A DNA stretch of 64,000 nt from Mactromeris polynyma (Eukaryota; Mollusca; Bivalvia; Venerida; Mactridae). Below are positions 35,901 to 45,700 of the stretch, in pieces. The stretch is taken from the NCBI GenBank assembly GCA_032209605.1, contig JASFXZ010000015.1, positions 62,001 through 126,000 of the forward strand, read 5' to 3'. A model generated the notes under the pieces. That model was not told where the DNA came from. It did no database searches and saw only the letters and a program-made list of their open reading frames with translations. The first letter of the stretch is position 1. Each line of letters begins with the position of its first letter. Position numbers and translations under genes: made by a program.

Positions 35901-36190
35901 GAATGTATGTTACCAATGAATAGCGAAACAGCTGTCTTTGTTTTAGCCATATCTCACCAGTGTGAACATGCGGTCAGCAATAAAGTAATTAGGTGGGATT
36001 GAATGTTTACAGTATGCTGGTCAGCACAGCAGGATATCAAGCTAAATTGCCTGGTTAACAGTTACTGAATGATTGCCGTAGCTGATAAGCCGAGCATCGT
36101 TTCTATGCTCGGAGTTAGACAATTTGGTAGGACTGTCATTGTGAAGTAGGGTATGTAGATAGGTACTAGATAGGTAGGTAGATAGGTAAT

Positions 36191-36389
36191 CCTGGGGTTC
36201 CATATATGACCCCAAGTTGACCCTTTGACCATTGGAATGTCCAAAAGACCCTTCAAGCTGAAGGGTAAATTTTTCTCAAGATTATAATTTATAGGCATTT
36301 TGGCTATAAAATGGTAAATTCAGTAAAAATGTCAAAATGACCCTTGAGATACAGCCCCTAGTGCAAGTTGCAACCCCTGGTAATTGAAG
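36191..36389. repeat. MITE family B, reverse copy
   Basis: Begins CCTGGGGTTCCATATATGAC, continues CCCAAGTTGACCCTTTGACC and TTTTGGCTATAAAATGGTAA, and ends CCCTTGAGATACAGCCCCTA, then AACCCCTGG. The TAGATAGGTAGG run just before it is a short simple repeat. Confidence 0.6.
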
Positions 36390-37768
36390 TAAAGGCCTTA
36401 CATTAATCTCGTATTCAGTGAAGAACTTGTTTTTGTGAAATGTATTACAGGCCAGCATCTGCTTATGTTCCTATTAAATTTCATTGTAGTCCTTCAGAGT
36501 TTTAAATTGTTGTTGAATCATTTTAGTCAGTTATTTTGTTAGAAAGGTTGTCGTCTAAATCTACAAATTTATATATGCTTAGTGTCCATGCTTAGTGTTC
36601 AGCACCTAGTGTTACTTCTTTTGACAGTATTTCAGTTCGGTACGGTGTCAGTTGACGTAATCAGTATTCCCGGGGTACCACCCAATACTAACTTGCTCTT
36701 CTGCAAGGCCACATGAATCAAAGGTGGAGCCTGGAGAACCGAGCAAGTAACTTTTAAAAGTTGCAGTAACTTCAGTCAAATTATCAAAATGTCATGGAAA
36801 ACCTACTTGTAAGTCACCATGATTTTGGATATTCTACCTTTTAAAAGGGGAATGCTATAGTCAATGGAAACAAGACACAGAGTCAACCAACACTCCAATG
36901 CAGTCAGTCTACGCCAGTCCAAACCCTAGATTTATAGTATTGTGTTTGTAATGAGTTTCGAGTCCCTGACTCGGTTTTCTTTCTAGGGACTCCCATTTTC
37001 AATTTACTGTGCATCCCTGGGACCCCTAAAACAAAATTTTGTGAATGTCAAGTAATGAAGTATAAACTGCATATCTGGGACCCTACAAATTTACTAAGGA
37101 CCCCCAATTTGTCAAGGACCCCTAGCTGAAATATTCTGAAAACCCTGCAAATAAATCACCAGAGTGGCGGTAGACCCCAGGTGCCGCCATTCTAGCAGTA
37201 CTTTGGCATTAGCGTGACCTGGGAAAAACCACTGACCTTCCAAAGGACAGTAGGGATTTGAACCCACAGCAACAATTATAACCAACTTGGATTTTGAGTT
37301 GGAGGCCCCATTTTGTGAAATTAAAGTTTTATTAAACTATGAAATTATTACATAACATTCATGGGCTAAGTAGTGAGTACATCATCTCATTTAGACAAAT
37401 TTATGTTTAACTTTTCACCAAATGTTAAGAAAATCCTTACTTTTACTTTTTAGTAAACAAAATACAGAGCCGAGTCATTCTTTTGACATACATAGATATA
37501 TAGTCTGGCAAAATGTTAAGGAGATAGATCTACAACTTAACAATTAGAAACAGTCAGTGATGAGACAGGGTGGGGGAGGCAAGAGACATGCACAGCCAAA
37601 ATGGGGGGGGGGGGCAGAGAGAATCAATTGTCAAGGGGTACAAAATAGGTTAAAGTACAGCAGTGTTTACCTGGACTGAGACAAACATTAACAAGAAGTT
37701 CTTAATATTCAGGAAGAAATAATTCAATATTTTAACAGATCTACAATCGCAAACTCTGTAAAATAAAT
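36390..37768. other. Intergenic stretch without a gene
   Basis: AT-rich, with patches of dispersed-repeat character (CCAGGTGCCGCCATTC near 37180, GGGACTCCCATTTTC near 36985) and a G run near 37605. No coding frame is supported. Confidence 0.4.
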
Positions 37769-37951
37769 CAGGGGGTTCACTAGGTGCTGAATCTCAAGGG
37801 GTCATTTTGAAAAATTTTACTGGATTTCACCATTTTATACTATAGCCGAAATACCTATAATTTAGAGGAAAATTGACCCTTGTGTCAAATTGTAGCCTTT
37901 TGAAAAATTCAGGGTTCAAAGGGTCAACTCAAGGGTCAAATGGAACCCCTG
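37769..37951. repeat. MITE family B, forward copy
   Basis: Begins CAGGGGGTTCACTAGGTGCT and ends AAGGGTCAAATGGAACCCCT. The internal order of blocks is the same as in the 29757 copy. Confidence 0.65.
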
Positions 37952-38977
37952 ATAAATATTCAACATTTAAAAAAAAGATCTTCGAAACAACTCAATACAT
38001 ATGAAGTCACTTAATGAGCAGCTAATCATGACACTTTGAACTTCTAATAAGATTGAAATGTAGCTGAATAGATAGAGATAATAATCATAATGTACGATAT
38101 TGTATATAAACTCACGATCACATGAAATTGGTTGGAAACCTGAATATCATTTCTAATAAAGAAGGTCTATTAATAAATATGTAATTAAATTCGTGTAATA
38201 TGGGCTATAAAGAGTAGAAAGATATGCAGTTAACTTGAACCCCGTGTTCGGGATAAGCCCCGAAACGTAACATTTCAAAGCGTCTGACTGATACAGATCA
38301 GGTAAAAGTTTTTTAACTTCTTAATTTGTCTCCAAAAGTTCTCTACATTGATAAATACTTACTAACAACTATTTTTAAACAAAGAAATTGTTACCTACCT
38401 TCTGAGTGTGTCGTTAGTCCCAATAAATTTTATAATTCACGCGCTGAAAGATGAGTCAATCCGCCATTCACTTTCTTCGACTTCTTTTGTTTATCTCAGC
38501 CTCGCTTTATCTCGAAAGCGTTTGGTGACGTAGATTTTCCCGCGAAATTGAATTCTCATATTCCCGGAGGAGTTGCTTCCCCTACTTTGAAAATATTGCC
38601 TGTGGGAACACGTGTTTTGAATATGCTGTGAGTAATTTCATTAGAAGCAAGAAAGTACATTAATCTGAAAGTAATTTGATTAAATCTCAGACATGTAGAT
38701 CTACGTATGCGGCCCCGAATTCTTCAAGCTTACAAGTAAGAACTGAAATGTACGACTGGAAATTATTTCACGTCGATTGTGAAACAAGTTCTTACAACCA
38801 ATCACTCTTGATGCAAGCTGTCGGCAATTTTCGGAAAGGCAGACGATGTTTGGCGGAGAACAGATGAATACATTTTCCGTCAGCTGAGTAGATTTAAGTA
38901 TCTTAATTTTTAAAGTAACAATATTATGCTCATTTTTGTTAATTTTTTACCTAAAATTAAAATATTACAAACACGTA

Positions 38978-39056
38978 CAGTAAAACCTCAATAATAAGAC
39001 AACCTGTTTTCAATGGTCTCAAGGACAAGAGTGGTCTTATTATTGAGGTTTTACTG
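38978..39056. repeat. MITE family A, short (79 bp) copy
   Basis: CAGTAAAACCTCAATAATAA to TTATTGAGGTTTTACTG, flanked by TA on both sides. The middle of the long form is missing, so it is almost pure terminal repeat and could fold back on itself. It lies ~700 bp upstream of the fibrinogen-related gene. The rest of 37952-39767 shows nothing more. Confidence 0.8.
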
Positions 39057-39767
39057 TACATCTTTAAATCACACTACTGTGTTGAACTTGTAAAGAATGA
39101 CAGTGATGGTTTTCTATCTTTGTTTATATATCATCGGAAACGACTGCGTTTTAAATGCTTGACTTCAGTGAAAATTAAGCAATTCTTTGGTTTAACGTCA
39201 CTATTCTCGAAGAATATCGTAAAACCAATGACAATTCTTCGTGGATTCTATTTTGGCAATCTTTCTGCTATCACCAGTTAAACTCATAGAAAACTGTAAT
39301 AGTTTTAAGTGATCTTGTATTGAAAATATAGCGATGTATTATGCAGAGTGAAAATGTCTTTGCAATGTTCGGGAGCAGAACCCTTTAAACCTTGTCCGTC
39401 TAGCGAAAACGACCAGTTCATGTAATTCTGTGACATTTGGCTACGCTCATTGGTTCCCCGCCTCTGATATGTGTGGAGAAGTTGGCAGCTACACGCAGAA
39501 GGACAAATTAGTTATGGTTACTAATTACTCCCAATAAAAAGAGTTAGATCATCTGACCGAATTTTATAACTGAAAAAAAATTTTTTTTAAAAGTTAAAAA
39601 CTCGATAACGTCAAAACGTTTAGAATTTGGCTAACATTTGCGTGTCAGACGATCCTTTAATTATCGTTGTTTTGGCGACGTAATTTTAGTGATAACCTAT
39701 TTTTGAAGATAAATCGTGTTGTTGTCTCAAATATGTCAACATAATTCTGAAAGAAATTCTGTCAGTT

Positions 39768-42700
39768 ATGTTTAAAAACAAATTCGACTGGACTTTCTCG
39801 TTTCTCATTTTATGTTCAATTCAACATTCGGGTTGCGCCCAAGTTGAGAACGATGTAATGCGAGCGCTTGGCAACCATGGTGATCGAATCGCGGACTTGG
39901 AAACGCTTATTAAACGATTAACGACCGGACAAGCCAATCTACTACAGGAAGTAACCACGCTGAAGACAGAGAATGCTGTATTGAAAGAGGAATTAAAGGC
40001 AAGTTGTTATCTGTTGAACTTGTCGTCCCGTGATGTAACATTCGCTGTAATTGATCAGTCAAAATGTTCAGGTAAAGGCGTCACATTCATTTGTTTTGAA
40101 CAGCCGTTTTGCCTGATTCAAACAACAAATACAAGCACTTGCAACTTATTCCTTCTCTTTACTATACATTAAATTATAAATTTTATATTTTAAAGTTATT
40201 TCACATTCTGATATTAATAATTTAGTTGCTGGGAGCGAGGTCAGTATAAGGCTGCTTGTTCCTTCGTGCTGAATTAATTACGGTGTGTCTGTTGTTAAGT
40301 ACGTAATGGTTAATTGCTTTTAATGATTAGTTACTGCCTACTTAGTCAATTTATGTAGATATGTTGGAAATCAGTGACCATATAGCGATTAAGTTTGAGG
40401 TTAGCTTGCTGTTAAATCGATTTAAACCCCCAGTATTATTACTGACAGTTCCAAGGCTGTAATTCGCTGTGTGGTTATTCTTTTTGTGTTTTGAATGTAT
40501 GTTATATTTCCCTTTCCCCTGTGCAATTATTTCACTTTATATAATGTACAAGTTATTTTCTAATCAGTTTCGGCCTATTGTTCCCAGCTGTCTTGACTTG
40601 TCCTGTGATCTTTTCCATCCATTACCCCCCCCCCCCCCCCCTTCACCGTTTTTCCTATTTGATTCTCCTAGCTATTTGTTCCCTAACGTATGTACCATTT
40701 AACCTCATCAAGTGCCTTATGTTTTATGGATTGTTGTTTTCCCGGATGTCAGTTTGGGGAGACACTGTCTTAAGTATGTGGCGTTGCCTGTAGCAACTTA
40801 TTCCTTCTCTTTGAATAAGCTTCTTTGTAGCTGCAAAAGTATATTTCTTGCAGTTGCCATATTTGTGTTAATATTATACGAGCGAGTTTCCAGTAAGTTT
40901 AGATAACTTGTGTCTAACCCAATGGCGTATTTCCCAAAAAAGTGACATTCAGTAAAATACTACCGTCAAGTTTCGATTACACAGCCTTTGTCTTAAAAAC
41001 TTGAAAGAGAATGTACCCGTATTTTTATGAAAATGTTAAAAGAGATCATTGAAATAGAAAATACACATGTTTATACCATGCTATATGGAAGGATTATCCA
41101 TGGAAAATGTCTTTTGACTTACAAAACAGCATTTGTACTCAAAATGTCCACGCAAATTAACACACCAAAGCTCGATTTTGTCCTCGATATAAACGCAATA
41201 ATATTTCGTGCCCATGTAAACAAATAGTTAACAATATTAAACGATCTGTTCATTTTTGGAAATTTACAGGTAAATAATTATGCAGATTTGTTGATGTGCC
41301 AGTCTATTCTCTGTAAGTGTACGGCAACGGTGACGTCGCTTAGCAACAGCCGATACAATCACTCCGTATACCAATTACCATTGCTCTGAAGCCTGTATTT
41401 GATATAAAGTAGTTTTGAATTATTTGTTTCACAGAATCTAACCGATGGTTGCTGTAGTGCCCCTGTCGAGTGTTTAAATTCAAATGTGTCAACATCAATA
41501 AGCACTACACAGTCATATTTATCATCACTGAGTAGTAATCTGTCAACAAGAGAAAGTAGTCCGGCGTCAATCGAAACAACAACTTCTTCGCTGAATGCAT
41601 CTACAAACTATTTTACTAATGAAAGTAGTCCCGCTACAACAGAAAGTAGTTCTGCAACTAGACCCTTTACCGACAATGGGACGTTTTCGATTGGGTATAA
41701 TTTCACCACCATTGTTGAGAACGCAACAACAACAACAACTACAGCATCAACAACATTACCAGCAACTACAACTACAACAATATTTACTTCTGTCATAAGT
41801 ACGAATGCACTGACCACGCCCATGACAACAACGCCAGCCGAAAAGGGTAAGGTAAATTGTAAGATATAATTGGCTTCGACATTGAAAGCAGGAGACACTT
41901 TGTCAAAAAATATAATACAATCGATGTGTAAGATGAAGTCTTTACAAGTGGATGGGGGGAGGAGGGGGGGGGGATACGAAATCACGTAATAGATAGTTAC
42001 CACGTGTACAATAGTTCCCTCCCTTTTTCTTAATCATCAGCCATTTTGATAGACAAAACTGATAAGCCTTTATATGAGTAATGTCCAAATATGTGATAAT
42101 TGAGAAATTACCGAGATGTGACAACCACTTTTTCTTCAACTTACTGAGCCAACTGCTCACATGACCATAATGAATAAGTTATTATTTTAATATCTGAAAG
42201 GAAAAATCATATGTCGACCGTGCCACCCGCACGTTCAGGGTTCGAGTCCAACGTAAGTCACGCCCACATCCCATACTGGTTTTCTCAGGAAGCGGTCTCG
42301 AGAGAAGAATTGATTCAAACAGATAATTACTTAGACCTTGTTTATTCGAAAACCTTCTTTCCGAATACTCGGTATCATCCGAAATAAATATCAGTTCCCG
42401 ATGTATCGTCTTATGCACGTCGAATTGAAATGGGCTATTCGAAATAATGTATTATTCGAAATAAAATTTCGGACCCGATGAATTCGAATAAACGAGGTCC
42501 GACTGTATTAATTTGTTTGCAAATTGCAGTTTATGCCAATTGTAACGATGCCATTGCTGATAACGGAAGAAGCGGAACGTACATGATAGGTAATACAAAT
42601 AAACTGTTCCACGATAAAACCTGTATCAGTAACCTTTTTTCACTCAGGTTTTTACATTTACATATATATAAATTTCTAGATTAATTTAAAACGAAAATTA

Positions 42701-45700
42701 TTAAAACCGAATGTCCGCTTTTCTTTTTATGGCAATTCAAATATTAAGAACAAAATTTAATAGTAAACTACACAATGACGTCATGTCAACTACGATTGAC
42801 TAAATTGTGCATTAATTATAAAAAAAAAATTTTTGTTGTTTTTTTCAAATGGAAAGAAACAATTCAACATTTTTCATGTTCATTTAGAATTCTCTCAATC
42901 AAAATTAAGCAATTAAATAGAGAGAGAATAAGTTGCTACAGGGAACGCCACAGACCTCCGGGAAAACAACAATCCATAAAACATAAGTCATTTGAGGAGG
43001 CTCAAGGGTACATACTTACACAAATGAACAGAGGCGCAATGAATGGCCTGGCCGACCGTAAGGAATAACTAGGAGCATCGGGGTAGGGGGGGGGGGTTAG
43101 TGGATGGTTAAGATCACAGGACAAGTCAAGACAGCTTGCAACAATAGGCCGAAACTGGGGAGAAAATAACCTAAAGTGAAAGAACTGCACAGATGAAAGG
43201 GAAATTTAAGAAACACTAAATGTGTTGTGTTGTGCTGTCGCTAAAGATAACCATTTGACTTTTAAAGTCCATACATCTAAAATATTCCCTGTCTGATTCC
43301 AAAATGAATTGTACAGAATATCGTTTATTCCTATCGTCGTCTGTGATGTGATTATATATCCCCGGAGTATTAGTGTCGTTTCAGGGGCATGGGAAAACAA
43401 ACCTCCACCCGGATGGATACTGTCTGGGGGCTGGGGTTTGATAAATCTGCAGTAATATTTTAGCGATGACTGCCTGAGAACGCATTTAGGATTCTTCTAG
43501 ACAATTACATGTACCTTATTTTTCTTCAGAACAGGAATATACGGTGACAGAGAGGTGACATGTGTAAATTATTTTCACTAAGTCGTGGGAACGAGATAAA
43601 AATAATTTAACACATGTCACCTCTATGCCACCGTAGGAATACGTATGCATATAGATACTGTGTTTATAATGTTATAGTCGCATGGGTCTATGACCTCGAT
43701 TTTGAAAAATAAACTTGTCAAACGTGTCATACATGTACTACAATCAATATAGATTCTACGTTTATTTTAAAAGAAGATTATTTGTTTGACAAAATATCCT
43801 TATCTTATCGTAAATATGAGAACATCATTGGTTACCGCCTTCATACAGATAGACTCTACACAACTGCATTGTCCCACAAACACTAAAATAGCTGATAATA
43901 ATGACCATGAGCTTTGATAGAACTGTTCCGAACAATTGAATCCATTTTGAATCAACAGGAAATGACGTCACTGTTATGGAAGCGCTCTGCAAGGTTGAAA
44001 ATGGCGTTGTTTGGTTGGTTATACAGCGACGAATAAACGGAAATGTTGATTTTAACCGGAATTGGAATGAGTATGCTGCTGGCTTTGGTGACTTGAACAG
44101 TGAATTCTGGCTCGGTAATATCTTGTTCATATTTAACGTGTCATCGGTACCCAGGCTATTCATATCATATATGATACCCTGGGCAAACTGAAAAATCTCG
44201 TAGCCTACTCATGAATAATTAATGAGGCGAAATCCAGCAGTTTGAATGGCCGCATGACACACACCTCATGCGAAACGGAAATTGCCGAGGATTTACGGAT
44301 GAAATCGCGGCTCTGAGCGGTCCAATGAGATCGCGGCTTTCAAATCGTGTTAGGCTGCCATTTCGTCGAATTTGCTGATTGCTCTTCACAAAGGAGATTC
44401 CTTCTTTTATGTTACCGTCCATTTCCTCATGAATCTCATTTGAAGAACAAATGACTTGGGATCTTCAGTTAAATTGTCACTAAGAATAGTAATAATGATA
44501 TTTATTTCGGAACTGGAGTACATGCTACATGGATAATTAAAACATGCAATACTATTAAAATAATAATGATAACATGTGCATAATAGCCATGCCATACACA
44601 CCCACACATAGGATAGCACAAACAAGAGTAGACTCATACTTCCATTGTGGTCCTTCGTGATGGTGGAATGAAAAAGGGAGGCATACTAATATGCGCCTCA
44701 CTCGGTGTTCGAACCAATAGGGCCTCTATATTTGTGGCATTCGAGCGCTGTATCGACTGAGCTAACCGGGAGAGCGGCACTCACAACGTACTTAATAGCT
44801 AATATGTTATGGTTTCAAAACAAGACTTTACAATGCAAGAAATATTGTTCAAGACTAAGAGCTATTGCCGATAACACATGTTTCCAGGAGTGCTTGCCAA
44901 CAGTCTTATAAAGCTACACGAAGGTACACAATTATAACGTGTGTCCCGTGGATATTTCGTTTACAATGATATACAGTAAAACCTCACTTAAAGACCACCT
45001 CAATAATAAGACTAGCTCTAAATTAAGAACACAATTTTCAAGTCCATTGCCCCTGTTTTGCTCTTTATTCAATCTAAACATTAGGACCAGTTTTCAAGGG
45101 TCTCAAAGGTGGTCTTAATATTAGTTTAAACTTATTTATTTTACATCGACTTTGAAACAAGTTCTTACAACGTACACTAATCACTCTAGATGACTGCTTC
45201 CTGGCTACCAACCAGTACTCGCAACAATTTAAGGGATTGTGAAGTTCGTGATCAAACTCCGCATATCGTTGGGCTCGAACTCACGACCTTCAGGTCAGGA
45301 GTCAGGCTCTCTACCCCTCGACAACTGCGCCTCCCTTGGTCTTAATATTGAAACTTCACCATAATGAAACCAGCGACTGAACCCTGGCTAGATCTTCGTC
45401 ATACGTTGTAGTTTTATTTCAGGAAATGACAATTTATTTTTCCTGACGTCAGAGACCGGCGATTACACGCTACGTATTGAGATGGATGATTGGGGCGGCA
45501 ATCATTTTTATGCTGAATACAGTCATTTCCATGTACAAGGGCCATCCTCAAACTATGTACTAACTGTTGGATCGTATAAGGGAACCGCTGGTAAGTGTGT
45601 GCCTTGACAACGTTTTCCTACTGTATTTCATTTACGATACGGAGGTCCACTGACCTAAGCCGATTCATGACGCCTTCGGTTGCCCTGATTGTAGTCCAGA

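Noticed and set aside
39999..40172. Read-through extension of fibrinogen exon 1
   Set aside because: The frame stays open to 40172, but leaving at the GC donor is the only choice that keeps exon 2 open and in phase.
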